Assembly: GCA_016716715.1 (NCBI GenBank)
Contig: JADJVE010000002.1
Span: forward strand, 310,001-374,000
Length of the DNA stretch: 64,000 nt
From: Acidobacteriota bacterium
GTDB lineage: Bacteria; Acidobacteriota; Thermoanaerobaculia; UBA5066
Reading direction: 5' to 3'
Both the position numbers and the translations under genes were made by a program. The number at the start of each line of letters is the position of its first letter. Position 1 is the stretch's first letter. Of this stretch, positions 49,754 to 58,546 are shown one piece after another. Below the pieces are notes generated by a model. That model ran no database searches and was not told where the DNA came from. It saw only the letters and a list, made by a program, of their open reading frames with translations.

Positions 49754-51028
49754 ATGCACGTTCGCGCCGCGTTCTTTGTCGCCTCCCTCGCCGCCGCCCT
49801 CGTCTCCACCTCCACCCACGCCGAGACCGTCACCGTCTCCGCGAAGCGCCTCCTCGACGTCGAGACCGGCCGGTTCACAGAAAACCCCGTGGTCCGGATC
49901 GAGAACGGCGTCGTCGTCTCGGTCGGAACCCGGACGGCGGGCGAGAAGGTCACGTACGACCTCGGCGACGTCACGCTCCTGCCGGGTCTCACGGACTGCC
50001 ACGTCCACCTCGTCGGCGGCGAGGAGCAGACGCCGTACCAGAGCCTCACGGAGTCGACCGCGCACGCCGCGCTCGAGGGCGCCGTCAACGCGCGGAAGAC
50101 GATCGATGCGGGCTTCACGACGGTGCGCGACCTCGGCGCGCGCGACTTCGCGGACGTCGCACTCCGCGACGAGATCGCGGCCGGGAAGATCGTCGGGCCG
50201 CGGATGCTCGTCGCGACGAAGTCGATCTCCGCGACCGGCGGGCACGGCGACCGCAATGACCTCCCCGAGGATGTTCACGTGATGCGGTACTCCGCCATCG
50301 CGGACGGGCCAGAGGAGATCCGGAAGAAGGTTCGCGAGAACGTCAAGTACGGCGCCGACTGGATCAAGGTGCTCGTCACGGGCGGAATCGGCTCGGCGAA
50401 GACGGACCCCCGGCAGGCGGAGTACACCGAAGAGGAGATCCGCGCGGCCGTCCTCGCCGCGAAGGAGAAAGGGCGGGACGTCGCCGTCCACGCCCACGGC
50501 ACGCTCGGCATCCTGCGCGCCACGCGCGCAGGTGTGCGCTCCGTCGAGCACTCCTCGATGCTCGACGACGAGACGATCGCGGCGCTCAAGGCGAACGGCA
50601 CGTTCGTCGTCTCGAACCCGCTGACGAACGCGTACATGCTCGAGCGCGGCGCCGCCGGCGGTTACCAGGACTACCAGCTCCGGAAATCGCGCGAGGTGAA
50701 GGACCTGAAGACCGAAAGCCTCCGGAAGGCAATCAAGGCCGGGATCCCCGTCGCATACGGAACCGACGCGGGCGTCCAGATCCACGGCATCAACGGCAGG
50801 CAGCTCGCGATGTACGTGGAGGCCGGCATGACGCCGCTTCAGGCGATCCAGTCCGCGACGCTCGTGGCCGCGCGGCTCCTACGGATGGAGACGAAGATCG
50901 GCAGGGTCGCGCCGGGGTTCTACGGCGACCTCGTGGCCGTCGCCGGCGACCCCCTGAAGGACGTCCGGACGATCGAATCGCCCCGCTTCGTCATGAAGGA
51001 GGGGCGAGCCGTCCTCGACCGGCGCTAG
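49754..51028 (+). CDS. Secreted amidohydrolase (imidazolonepropionase/prolidase-like)
   Basis: This 424-aa exported metal-dependent hydrolase has a signal peptide (MHVRAAFFVASLAAALVSTSTHA). Metal ligands are CHVHLVGG (HxH), a possible carboxylated Lys in DWIKVLVTGG, His in VAVHAHGTLG, His in VRSVEHSSML, and Asp in YGTDAGVQIHG. It resembles the extracellular Xaa-Pro dipeptidase/amidohydrolase group (Sgx9260-like) found in many Acidobacteria and Caulobacter, which cleave dipeptides containing proline. Together with the secreted Xaa-Pro aminopeptidase at 1844-3253 it suggests extracellular peptide use. Confidence 0.86.
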   Translation: MHVRAAFFVASLAAALVSTSTHAETVTVSAKRLLDVETGRFTENPVVRIENGVVVSVGTRTAGEKVTYDLGDVTLLPGLTDCHVHLVGGEEQTPYQSLTESTAHAALEGAVNARKTIDAGFTTVRDLGARDFADVALRDEIAAGKIVGPRMLVATKSISATGGHGDRNDLPEDVHVMRYSAIADGPEEIRKKVRENVKYGADWIKVLVTGGIGSAKTDPRQAEYTEEEIRAAVLAAKEKGRDVAVHAHGTLGILRATRAGVRSVEHSSMLDDETIAALKANGTFVVSNPLTNAYMLERGAAGGYQDYQLRKSREVKDLKTESLRKAIKAGIPVAYGTDAGVQIHGINGRQLAMYVEAGMTPLQAIQSATLVAARLLRMETKIGRVAPGFYGDLVAVAGDPLKDVRTIESPRFVMKEGRAVLDRR

Positions 51029-51077
51029 CCCTGTCCCCTTCCGACCCCGAACGTCGATCCCTTCATCAGGAGGGACC

Positions 51078-51758
51078 ATGTCGACCATACGCAACCTCGC
51101 GCTCGCTGCCCTTGCCCTTTCGCCTGCGCTCCACGCCGCGGAAAAGGGCCCGACTCCCCCAGCGTCCAACCAGCAGCCGGCAAGTCCGGCGGCACTCAAG
51201 GCCCTTCAGCGACCCGACCTCGTCGTGACGATCGACGGCGCCGGGCCGGGGTTCCCGACGACCTTCACCGTGAAGAACATCGGGACTGCCGACTCGAAGC
51301 TTTCCGTCCTGAAGGTTTCGGCCGTGTTCGTTCCGCCGGATGGATCGCTCACCGGCGGCAGCTCGTGGACCCCCAGCTGCAGTCCCCCGATGACGCCGGA
51401 GGGCTGCGCGGCCATCGCCGGCATCTTTTCCGGTCTGACGGGCGGCGGTGGAGCGTCGTCTGATCCGAAGGCCGCGTGCGGCGAGCCGTTCAAGGAAATC
51501 GTCGAGGCCGTTCCCGTCCTGAAGCCCGGAGAGTCGAAGGCGTTTTCGCGTGACATGGGCCCGAGCTCCATTCTCATCGGGGGCTTCCTCAAACCGTCCG
51601 GTTCGACGCAGGCGACGCACGTGAAGAAGTGCGCGCCGACGCTCGTCTGCGCGTTCGACGTCGTCGCGAAGGCGGACGCCTCAAACGACAATGAAGAGCT
51701 GAACCGGGCGAACAACACGACCACGCGGAGGGCCTTCCGCGAAGTGAAGTTCCAGTAA
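51078..51758 (+). CDS. Secreted CARDB-like protein
   Basis: This 226-aa exported protein has a signal peptide (MSTIRNLALAALALSPALHA) and, from residue ~45, a sequence typical of CARDB adhesion-type beta-sandwich domains (RPDLVVTIDGAGPGFPTTFTV, VKNIGTADSKLSVL, NDNEELNRANNTTTR). It has six Cys in the mature part, likely disulfide-bonded. A strong ribosome binding site AGGAGGG precedes the ATG at 51078. It converges with the acyl-CoA dehydrogenase gene. Role unknown; probably surface or periplasmic binding. Confidence 0.78.
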   Translation: MSTIRNLALAALALSPALHAAEKGPTPPASNQQPASPAALKALQRPDLVVTIDGAGPGFPTTFTVKNIGTADSKLSVLKVSAVFVPPDGSLTGGSSWTPSCSPPMTPEGCAAIAGIFSGLTGGGGASSDPKAACGEPFKEIVEAVPVLKPGESKAFSRDMGPSSILIGGFLKPSGSTQATHVKKCAPTLVCAFDVVAKADASNDNEELNRANNTTTRRAFREVKFQ

Positions 51759-51777
51759 GCGCGCCGGGAGGCCCGGG

Positions 51778-52968
51778 TCAGCGACCCCGGGCTTCCTTCA
51801 GGATCTCGCGCGCAATCACGAGGCGCTGGATCTCGGACGTGCCCTCGCCGATCGTGCAGAGCTTCGCGTCGCGAAAGTATTTCTCCGCGCCGAAGTCCTT
51901 CGTGAAGCCGTAGCCGCCGTGAATCTGGACCGCGAGGTTCGAGACGCGGACGGAGACCTCGGAGGCGTAGAGCTTCGCCATCGCGGACTCCTTCGTCGTC
52001 ATCTTCCCGGCGTCCTTCAGCCACCCGGCGCGATAGATCAGGAGGCGCGCCGCGTCGATCTCGGTCGCCATGTCGGCAAGGTAGTTCTGGATCGTCTGGA
52101 ACTCGGAGATCGCCTTGCCGAACTGCTTCCTCTGCTGCGCGTAGGCCCGCGCGCCGTCGAACGCCCCCTCCGCGATCCCGAGCGCGAGCGCCGCGATCGA
52201 GATGCGGCCGCCATCGAGGACCTTCATGGCCTGCACGAAGCCCTCGCCCGGCGCGCCGATCAGGTTCTCCGCCGGGATGCGGCAGTCCTCCATGACGAGC
52301 GTCGCCGTGTCGGAGGCGCGCATCCCGAGCTTGTTCTCTTTCTTCCCGGCGTGGATGCCCTTCTGGTGGAGGTCCACGACGAACGCGGAGATCCCGCGCC
52401 GGCCGGCGGCCTTGTCCGTGACGGCCAGGAGGACCGCGACGTCGCCGACGGAACCGTGCGTGATGAAGTTCTTCGAGCCGTTCAGGACCCACGAGTCGCC
52501 GTCCTTCACGGCCGTGGTCTTCGTGCCGCCGCTGTCCGAGCCGGCCTCGGCCTCCGTGAGGCCCCAGGCGCCGATGTGCTTGCCCTGCGCGAGCGGCGTC
52601 ACCCACTTCCGCCGCTGCGCCTCGTTGCCGAAGAGAAAGAGATGGTTCGTGCAGAGGCTGTTGTGCGCGGCCACCGAGAGTCCGACGGAGCCGTCCACGC
52701 GGGAGAGCTCGTCGACGATGTGGATGTAGTCGACGTACGAGAGGCCCGCGCCGCCGTACTCCTCGGGCACGAGGACGCCGAGCATCCCCAGCTCGCCCAG
52801 TTTCGCCATGACGCCGCGCGGGAACGTCTGCGCCTCGTCCCACTCCATCACGTGCGGCGCGATCTCGGTGCGCGCGAAGTCGCGGACCATCGCGCGGACG
52901 GCCTCCTGCTCTTCGGTGAGGGCGAATCCGAGCGACGACGGCGGAGCGGAGGCGACGGGGGAGGCCAT
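51778..52968 (-). CDS. Acyl-CoA dehydrogenase
   Basis: This 396-aa FAD enzyme of the short/medium-chain acyl-CoA dehydrogenase family has the FAD/substrate segments WGLTEAEAGSDSGGTKTTA, QFGKAISEFQTIQNYLADMA and the C-terminal IHGGYGFTKDFGAEKYFRDAK, followed by IGEGTSEIQRLVIAREIL. The base is expected near GEGTSE or in the preceding helix. The ATG at 52968 has AGGAG 6-7 bases upstream. It lies 61 bases downstream of the cysteine desulfurase-like gene and may be expressed with it, but no other beta-oxidation gene is nearby. Confidence 0.92.
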   Translation of the reverse strand: MASPVASAPPSSLGFALTEEQEAVRAMVRDFARTEIAPHVMEWDEAQTFPRGVMAKLGELGMLGVLVPEEYGGAGLSYVDYIHIVDELSRVDGSVGLSVAAHNSLCTNHLFLFGNEAQRRKWVTPLAQGKHIGAWGLTEAEAGSDSGGTKTTAVKDGDSWVLNGSKNFITHGSVGDVAVLLAVTDKAAGRRGISAFVVDLHQKGIHAGKKENKLGMRASDTATLVMEDCRIPAENLIGAPGEGFVQAMKVLDGGRISIAALALGIAEGAFDGARAYAQQRKQFGKAISEFQTIQNYLADMATEIDAARLLIYRAGWLKDAGKMTTKESAMAKLYASEVSVRVSNLAVQIHGGYGFTKDFGAEKYFRDAKLCTIGEGTSEIQRLVIAREILKEARGR

Positions 52969-53029
52969 GGGAACTCCTGAAGGCGCGACTGTGTTTGACA
53001 GGAGCGTCAAACTTTCAGGAACCTTAGCA

Positions 53030-54277
53030 TCAATGCCCGCGGGGGGATAGCCGGCTGACGGCCAGGACGAGGCGGTCGACTTCGTCCTCCGTCGTGTAGC
53101 ACGCGGCGCCCGCGCGGACGAGGCCGTCGGCGCCGCGGCCGAGCTTCTCGACGAGCGTCGTCGCGTAGAAGTCGCCGTTCGAAACGTAGAGACCGCCCGG
53201 GACGAGAGCGTGCGCAACGGCCGCCGAGGTCCACCCCTTCACGCTGAAGCCGACCGTGGGCGTGCGCGGAGCACCGGGCGGCGGGCCGTAGAGCGTGACG
53301 CCGGGAATCTGCGAGAGGCCGTTCCACATCCGCGCCAGGAGCGCCTCCCCGCGCGCATGAAGCGCGGCGAACGTCCGCGCGAGGCGCGCGCGGTGGTCTC
53401 CGCCGTCTCCGGCGAGCGAGGCGAGGAAATCGACAGCGGCGCCGCAACCGGCGATACCCTCGTGGTTCTGGGTGCCCGTCTCGAGCCGGTCCGGGGCGTT
53501 CTCCGGCGCGGGGCGCAGCTTCGGGGCGTCGAGCGCCTCGAGAAGCGCGCGCTTCCCCCACAGAACGCCCGCGTGCGGGCCGTAGAACTTGTACGGCGAG
53601 CAGGCGAGGAAGTCCGCGCCGAGCGCCTTCACGTCCACGAGCGCGTGAGGCGCGTAGTGGACGGCGTCTACGAAGGCGAGGGAGCCGTTCGCGTGCGCAA
53701 GGGCGGCCACGCGCGCGACGTCGTTGATGGTCCCGACCGCGTTCGACGCCGCGCCGATCGCGACGAGGCGGGTCCTCTTCGTCAGGAGCCGGCCGAGGGC
53801 GCCGAGGTCGAGCCGCGCCTCCCCCGGCACGAGCGGCGCCGCCTTCACGACGACCCCGAAGTCCCTCTCGAGAGCGCGCCACGGGTCGACGTTCGCGTGG
53901 TGGTCGAGCTCCGTGACGACGACCTCGTCGCCCGCGGCCCAGCCCCGTGCGAGCGCGCGGGCGAGGTGGAACGTCAGCGTCGTCATGTTCGCGCCGAAGA
54001 CGACCTCGGACGGGTCGCCGCCCAGGAAAGCCGCGAGGGCCCCGCGCGATGCCGTGATCATCGCGTCCGTCTCGAGGCTCGTCGGGTAAAGCCAATGCGT
54101 GTTCGCGTTGTGCCGGAGGAGGTAGTCCGTCATCGCGTCCGCGACGGCGCGCGGCACCTGGGTGCCACCCGGGCCGTCGAAGAAGGCGACGGGAATACCG
54201 CCTTCGCGGCGCTCGAGGGCCGGGAAGTGCGAACGGATCGAGGCGACGGAGGCAACGTCGGTCTGTGTGGCGGACAT
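53030..54277 (-). CDS. Cysteine desulfurase-like class V aminotransferase
   Basis: This 415-aa PLP enzyme of the aminotransferase class V/CsdA-SufS family has DGPGGTQVPRAV, VVTELDHHANVDPWR, DAVHYAPHALVDV (Asp and His that contact PLP) and the cofactor Lys in ACSPYKFYGPHAG. The HHANVDPW motif and the missing RxGxxCA active-site loop (here RAGAACYTTEDEVD, with a Cys) point to the cysteine desulfurase-like branch often annotated 'cysteine desulfurase-like protein, SufS subfamily'. Whether it releases sulfur or acts as another lyase or transaminase cannot be told. No suf or isc genes are nearby. It lies 8 bases after the AMMECR1 gene. Confidence 0.84.
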   Translation of the reverse strand: MSATQTDVASVASIRSHFPALERREGGIPVAFFDGPGGTQVPRAVADAMTDYLLRHNANTHWLYPTSLETDAMITASRGALAAFLGGDPSEVVFGANMTTLTFHLARALARGWAAGDEVVVTELDHHANVDPWRALERDFGVVVKAAPLVPGEARLDLGALGRLLTKRTRLVAIGAASNAVGTINDVARVAALAHANGSLAFVDAVHYAPHALVDVKALGADFLACSPYKFYGPHAGVLWGKRALLEALDAPKLRPAPENAPDRLETGTQNHEGIAGCGAAVDFLASLAGDGGDHRARLARTFAALHARGEALLARMWNGLSQIPGVTLYGPPPGAPRTPTVGFSVKGWTSAAVAHALVPGGLYVSNGDFYATTLVEKLGRGADGLVRAGAACYTTEDEVDRLVLAVSRLSPRGH

Positions 54278-54285
54278 GCCCCGGA

Positions 54286-54852
54286 TTATCCGCCCGCGGC
54301 TCCGTCCTCTTCGCCGAAGACGTCGGCCGTGAACGTCGAGATCGCCGTGCGCGAATCCCGCCACGCGTCGGCGGGCAGGCCGGCCTTGCGGCACGAATGG
54401 CCGAGGAACGCGGGAACGTCCCAGCCCCATTCCAGCGGCACCTGAGGCAGGAGGAGCCCGCGGTGGGGGCCGCGCTCGACGAGGAGGCCGTGGACGCCGA
54501 CCTTCACCTCACGGAGCGGGTCGGAGACGGGGACGAACGGCGTGAGAACCGAGATCTCGAGCCGGAGGTGCGGGAACTCGTCCGGTGTCGCGGGCGGAAA
54601 GCGTGGGTCCTCGAGGAGCGCGTGGACGGCGTTCGCTTCGACGTCCGCCCAGAGGGGACGCACGGGCTCGACGCTCCCGATGCAGCCGCGCAGCTGCCCG
54701 TCCCGCTTCCACGTCACGAACGACATGCCCGGGGAAAGAAGAGCCTTCGAAGGGTCGGACGGGTGCGGCTCGTTCGTCGAGAGGCCGAGCGCGGCCCGGG
54801 CAGCGCGCCGCGCTCTGGCGAGGAGCTCGGAACGTTCGCGAACCGAAAGCAC
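54286..54852 (-). CDS. AMMECR1-domain protein
   Basis: This 188-aa protein of the AMMECR1 (AmmeMemoRadiSam system protein A) family has the conserved LRGCIGSVEP motif, with LLPQVPLEWGWDVPAFLGHSCRKAGL later. In many genomes this protein is encoded with a Memo and a radical-SAM protein; neither is present nearby. The GTG at 54852 is chosen because it is preceded by AAGGGGG and starts just before the domain. Another GTG at 54909 overlaps the SpoIID stop but would place a GC-rich hairpin (54885-54905 region) inside the coding sequence. The protein carries a low-GC motif variant around 54735-54756. Confidence 0.8.
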   Translation of the reverse strand: MLSVRERSELLARARRAARAALGLSTNEPHPSDPSKALLSPGMSFVTWKRDGQLRGCIGSVEPVRPLWADVEANAVHALLEDPRFPPATPDEFPHLRLEISVLTPFVPVSDPLREVKVGVHGLLVERGPHRGLLLPQVPLEWGWDVPAFLGHSCRKAGLPADAWRDSRTAISTFTADVFGEEDGAAGG

Positions 54853-54883
54853 CTGACTCAGCCCCCTTTCATCGGAAAACCCG

Positions 54884-54903
54884 GGCGCCCGAAGGGCGCT
54901 CTT
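54884..54903. other. GC-rich hairpin between spoIID-like and AMMECR1 genes
   Basis: On the minus strand AGCGCCC-TTC-GGGCGCC forms a strong stem just after the SpoIID stop, upstream of the preferred AMMECR1 start. It has no T-run. It may stabilise or separate the two messages. Confidence 0.35.
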
Positions 54904-54905
54904 TC

Positions 54906-56831
54906 TCACGGAGCCTGAGCGACCTCGGTTCCCGGATAGTAATGCGCCAGGATCTCGCGATACGTCCGCCCCGAGAGCGCCATCCCGAACGCGCCCGTCT
55001 GGCAAAGGCCGACGCCATGGCCCCAGCCGCGGCCGTAGAACGTGAAGACGCGCTCCCCGTCCTCGTCCTTGCCCACGACGACGTTGAAGAGGTTCTCGGG
55101 GAGCCCGAGCGCGAAACGGATCTCGAGCCCCGTGAGCGTGACCGTGCCCTTCGCCGTCGCGACCGCGACGGTGCGCGCGCGCCCCGAGACGCCGCGGGAC
55201 GTCACGGCGACACCCGTCGGGTCCGCCGCCGTGCGCGTCCCCTCGCGCTCGCGGAGCTTCGCTCCCAGCTCCTTCGAAGTGAAGCGGCGCGTCCAGTGCT
55301 CCCACGCGGACTCGCGGTCGTACGCGCCGGCCGCGGGAGCGGGCGGAAATACGACTCCAACGGCCTTGCCGTCGCGGACGAAGACACGGACCTTGTCGCC
55401 GGGGAAGAACCGGTGCGACGCGACCTGGGCCAGGGCCTCGTTGCCGCCGGAGAAGAGAAGCATTTCTTCTGAAAGTGAATAGGGAGAGCGCCCTTTGGCG
55501 GACTTCACTTCGATTCCGGTTTCGTCGCTCCTCGTGATGCGGCCTTCCACGTCCTCGAAGTCGCCCATCCGGGCGAGCAGGACGGCGTAGATGCCGGCGG
55601 CTTCCTCGGGCTTCAGCGCGCGGTCCGTCGGCAGCGCCGTCCCGCCCCCGAGCTGGAAGCGCTGAATCGCGGCGAACGACGCCTTCGCCTTCTCCGACCA
55701 GTTCGACGGAAGTCCCTCTCGTTCGCTTCCCTCGCCCAGCACCGCCGTATCGAACCCGGCAGCCGCCGCGATCTCCAAATAGACGGCGGGCACCGAGAGG
55801 GGATGGGGACGCGAGGCCCCATGCGCGGCGACCCCGAGCCTCTGCTGCAGCGTTTCACGCGCCTTCTGAGAAATTTTCGCTCCCTCTCCCCCTCCGAAGC
55901 TCACGGCGAGCGCGCGACCGCGCGCTCCGAGCAGGGTGACCGTCCCCTTCTTCGCCGGAGCGGACGACTCGAGCGCCTGCGCCGTCTCGCCGAAGCATGC
56001 GACCGACGCGAGGTACGGCGCGTCGACCTTCGCGTAGCCGGCCATGACGTCGGGCGCGTTCTCCGTGCGGCCTCCGCAGGTGGACGTGAAGAGCGTGTCC
56101 GCGACGGCGCCCTTCCAGAGGAGAACTTCGCCCGCCGTCTCTTCGACGGCGCGCGTCGAGAGCGGGCTCTCGGCCGAGGCGCCCGAGTAGACCTGGCAGC
56201 GCGGCGTCGCGCAGAGGTCGTAGCCCTCGGCCGCGAACTGGCCGCGGTGCTTCGCCGCGTAGGAGCGCGCGGCGACGGCCTGCGCCTTGAGCGCCTCGAC
56301 CTCGTCGTACACGCGCGGCCCCATCTCGGACGGGACGACGCCCTTGAGATAGTCCTCGAGCCCGACGCGGTTGATGACGTGCAGCGTCCCGCGCGGCGTC
56401 GCACGCAGGGAGAGCCGGCCGCGGTACGTCGCGTCGGCCCACGGCACGAGCCCGCCATTCGTCAGCGCGATCTCGACGGGTGACGGCCAGTCGGACGCTG
56501 CGCCGTCGTCCGTGACACGCAGTCCGCCGCTCGCGGGTGCGACGACGAGCGGGCCGCGCCGGCGCTCGACGCGCTCCCCCGCCGCGAGGACCCAGTCTCC
56601 CGCCGGGAACGCGGCCGAGGAGCGGTCCACCGAAAGGCTCACGTTCAGTGAGGGCGACGGCAGCGGCGCCAGGCGCGGAGCCGCCGCGGGCGTCGAAGCG
56701 GGTGTCGGCAAGGGCGTCGGCGCGGCCGCCGGCGTGGCGGGAGGCGGCGCGACGACAGGCGCGGGCGGCGCCGCACAGCCCGCGAGCGCTAAGGCGACCG
56801 CAAGTCCGGCGGGGAGGGCGAGCCTGTTCAC
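54906..56831 (-). CDS. SpoIID/LytB-domain lipoprotein
   Basis: This 641-aa exported protein has a lipoprotein signal (LALAGC) followed by a Pro/Ala-rich linker (residues ~25-60) and a SpoIID/LytB domain. The hallmark segments are LEDYLKGVVPSEMGPRVYDEVEALKAQAVAARSYA and, near the C-terminus, FYGRGWGHGVGLCQTGAFGMA. SpoIID enzymes are lytic transglycosylases acting on denuded peptidoglycan glycan strands. The organism is not expected to sporulate, so this one probably works in cell-wall remodelling or division. The upstream membrane protein stop overlaps its start. It contains two low-GC motif copies. Confidence 0.87.
   Translation of the reverse strand: MNRLALPAGLAVALALAGCAAPPAPVVAPPPATPAAAPTPLPTPASTPAAAPRLAPLPSPSLNVSLSVDRSSAAFPAGDWVLAAGERVERRRGPLVVAPASGGLRVTDDGAASDWPSPVEIALTNGGLVPWADATYRGRLSLRATPRGTLHVINRVGLEDYLKGVVPSEMGPRVYDEVEALKAQAVAARSYAAKHRGQFAAEGYDLCATPRCQVYSGASAESPLSTRAVEETAGEVLLWKGAVADTLFTSTCGGRTENAPDVMAGYAKVDAPYLASVACFGETAQALESSAPAKKGTVTLLGARGRALAVSFGGGEGAKISQKARETLQQRLGVAAHGASRPHPLSVPAVYLEIAAAAGFDTAVLGEGSEREGLPSNWSEKAKASFAAIQRFQLGGGTALPTDRALKPEEAAGIYAVLLARMGDFEDVEGRITRSDETGIEVKSAKGRSPYSLSEEMLLFSGGNEALAQVASHRFFPGDKVRVFVRDGKAVGVVFPPAPAAGAYDRESAWEHWTRRFTSKELGAKLREREGTRTAADPTGVAVTSRGVSGRARTVAVATAKGTVTLTGLEIRFALGLPENLFNVVVGKDEDGERVFTFYGRGWGHGVGLCQTGAFGMALSGRTYREILAHYYPGTEVAQAP
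55449..55488 (+). repeat. Low-GC near-palindromic motif in the SpoIID-like gene
   Basis: GAGAAGAGAAGCATTTCTTC and then TGAAAGTGAATAGGGAGAG. The arms AGAAG/CTTCT flank a 5-base centre. The right flank matches the mutL copy at 621-668 and the left flank matches that at 49174-49215. It is antisense to the gene. Confidence 0.55.
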
Positions 56832-57817
56832 GGCAGGGGCGGCTCAGGCGCGACTTGCGCCGCCTCCGCCGGCCAGAGCGCGACGAAGGCGCCCGTCACC
56901 GCGAGGTCGTAAGCGAACCCTGCGGCCATTTGCAGAAGGATGAACGCGCCGCTCACGAGGACCGGGGCCCAGACCCCCGCGTTCGTCCAGCCGGCCGCGA
57001 ACGTGAGGACGATGCGCGGGAAGACGAACGCGAGACCGACCGCCATCGCGCCGCCGACCGTCAGAAGGTAGAGCGTCGCGGCGCGCCCGGGAGACGCCCT
57101 CACGAGCGCGATCGCGCGCCCGGTCGCCGCCAGGGCATCGAGGCCCTCGACGGCGATCACGCGGCCGGCGACGAGGTAGACGACGCGCAGCGCCGCCGAG
57201 GCGACGATCACGACGAGGACGAGGACCGCGAAGAGGGCGGCAAACACGACGACGAGACCGGATCGGCCGGCGGCGACCGCCACGAACGCGCCGACGAGAG
57301 GCAGGACGATCAGCAGGACGACGAACGACGCCACGAGCGCGTACAGGTTCACGAGCGCGAAGAACGGTCCGAACAGGCGCGATGCGGAAGCGAAAAACGC
57401 CGCCCCGGGCGCCGGGTGGCGGAACGCGTCGAGGGAAGCGGCCTCGGCGGCGCGAGCGTCGATCTCCGCCAGCGAACCCGTGACGCCCGCGCGAATCCAC
57501 GCGGCGAAGGCCGTCAGGAGAAGGACTCCGACGAGAATGACCAGAAGGGCGAGCAAGACGGCGCCCGGTGAAGCGAAAAGCAGGCCCCGCAGACCTTCTA
57601 AGAAATCCGAAAGAGCCCCCGGCCCGCGTTCGGCCATCCGCGCAGCCGACGTGAACGCCCGGCCGAACGTAAACGCCGCAGCGAGGACGGCCGCCGCGAC
57701 CGAGGCGGCGACGGTCCCGCCGAAGGCGAGCGGCGCGAGGAGCAGGCCGGGATTCGCGACGACCTGCGAGACCCCGCGTCCGAACGCCGCGGGCGCGGAC
57801 CGCGTGGGGGCCGGCAT
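56828..57817 (-). CDS. Unknown polytopic membrane protein
   Basis: This 329-aa integral membrane protein has about six to seven hydrophobic stretches (LLLAPLAFGGTVAASVAAAVL, VLLALLVILVGVLLLTAFAAW, LYALVASFVVLLIVLPLVGAF and others), separated by short Arg/Ala-rich loops. No conserved catalytic motif is seen. Its arrangement recalls bacterial 'DUF' membrane proteins with paired helices, but I do not recognise a specific family. It starts 6 bases after the DnaC-like gene and overlaps the SpoIID gene by 4 bases. Confidence 0.72.
   Translation of the reverse strand: MPAPTRSAPAAFGRGVSQVVANPGLLLAPLAFGGTVAASVAAAVLAAAFTFGRAFTSAARMAERGPGALSDFLEGLRGLLFASPGAVLLALLVILVGVLLLTAFAAWIRAGVTGSLAEIDARAAEAASLDAFRHPAPGAAFFASASRLFGPFFALVNLYALVASFVVLLIVLPLVGAFVAVAAGRSGLVVVFAALFAVLVLVVIVASAALRVVYLVAGRVIAVEGLDALAATGRAIALVRASPGRAATLYLLTVGGAMAVGLAFVFPRIVLTFAAGWTNAGVWAPVLVSGAFILLQMAAGFAYDLAVTGAFVALWPAEAAQVAPEPPLP
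57592..57616 (-). repeat. Low-GC motif variant in the membrane protein gene
   Basis: Read on the minus strand, GGATTTCTTAGAAGGT (57593-57608) matches the right half of the recurring motif. A very similar ATTTCTCAGAAGG occurs in the SpoIID-like gene around 55862-55885. Confidence 0.35.
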
Positions 57818-57823
57818 CGCCCG

Positions 57824-58546
57824 TCAGATCCGGACGGCGCGCATCGCGCGATAGTCCGAGCCGTCGAGGGTGACGAGATCGCACATCTCGTAGAGGCGGC
57901 TCCGGACCATCGTCCCGACACGCCTCTCCAGCGGCTCCTCGGCGTTCGGCCCGGCGGCGTCGCCGTAGTTCGTCGTGACGATCGTGATCCGCTGGCGGTT
58001 GTAGCGCGTGTTGATGAGGCCGTAGAGGACGTCGCGCACCCAGTCGGTGGGGCGCTGCGCGCCGAGCTCGTCGAGGACGAGAAGCTCGGCGTCCCGGTAG
58101 GGCGCGACGACGCCGTCGGCGCTGTCCGGGTTCGTGGGCGAGAACGTCGCCTTGATGCGGTCGAGGAGGTCCGAAAAGTCGCAGAAGACGCCGCGGACGC
58201 CGTTCTCCGTGACGAGGGTCCGGAGGATCGCGGTCGCGAGGTGCGTCTTCCCGACGCCGACGGGACCCACGAAGAGAAGGCCGCGGTCGCACGCTTTCCA
58301 TTCGTCGACGAATCTCTTCGCCCGCGCCCGCGCCTTCGTGTGGCTCGGGTGGTGGCCGGGCAGATTCAGCTTGTAGTTTTCGAGCGTGCAGTCCCGGTAC
58401 CGCTCGGGAATCTGCGCGGCCCTGAGCCGCGCCTCGGCAAGGTCGCCGAGGCGACACCGGCAGACGACGACCCTGCCCTCGGGCGTCTCGACGACGCCGA
58501 AGCCCTTGCAGAGGGCGCAGGGTTCGGGAGCGGCGACTGTGGACAT
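57824..58546 (-). CDS. DnaC/IstB-like AAA+ ATPase
   Basis: This 240-aa ATPase related to the helicase loader DnaC/DnaI has an N-terminal CALCKGFG ... VVCRC cysteine cluster (residues ~9-32, probably Zn-binding), Walker A GPVGVGKTHLA, Walker B LLVLDELGAQ, sensor 1 TIVTTNYGD, and an arginine-finger region near LERRVGTMVRSRL. It probably loads or remodels the replicative helicase. IstB of IS21 elements is related, but no transposase is adjacent. It starts within the sigma factor stop (TGATG), so the two are co-translated. Confidence 0.87.
   Translation of the reverse strand: MSTVAAPEPCALCKGFGVVETPEGRVVVCRCRLGDLAEARLRAAQIPERYRDCTLENYKLNLPGHHPSHTKARARAKRFVDEWKACDRGLLFVGPVGVGKTHLATAILRTLVTENGVRGVFCDFSDLLDRIKATFSPTNPDSADGVVAPYRDAELLVLDELGAQRPTDWVRDVLYGLINTRYNRQRITIVTTNYGDAAGPNAEEPLERRVGTMVRSRLYEMCDLVTLDGSDYRAMRAVRI

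Noticed and set aside
53030..54277. Naming the class V aminotransferase sufS or iscS
   Set aside because: No suf/isc neighbours, and the usual active-site Cys loop is not clearly conserved.
57824..58546. IstB helper ATPase of an IS21-like element
   Set aside because: No IstA transposase, terminal repeats or target duplication nearby; the gene is coupled to a sigma factor and has an N-terminal Zn cluster as in DnaC/DnaI.
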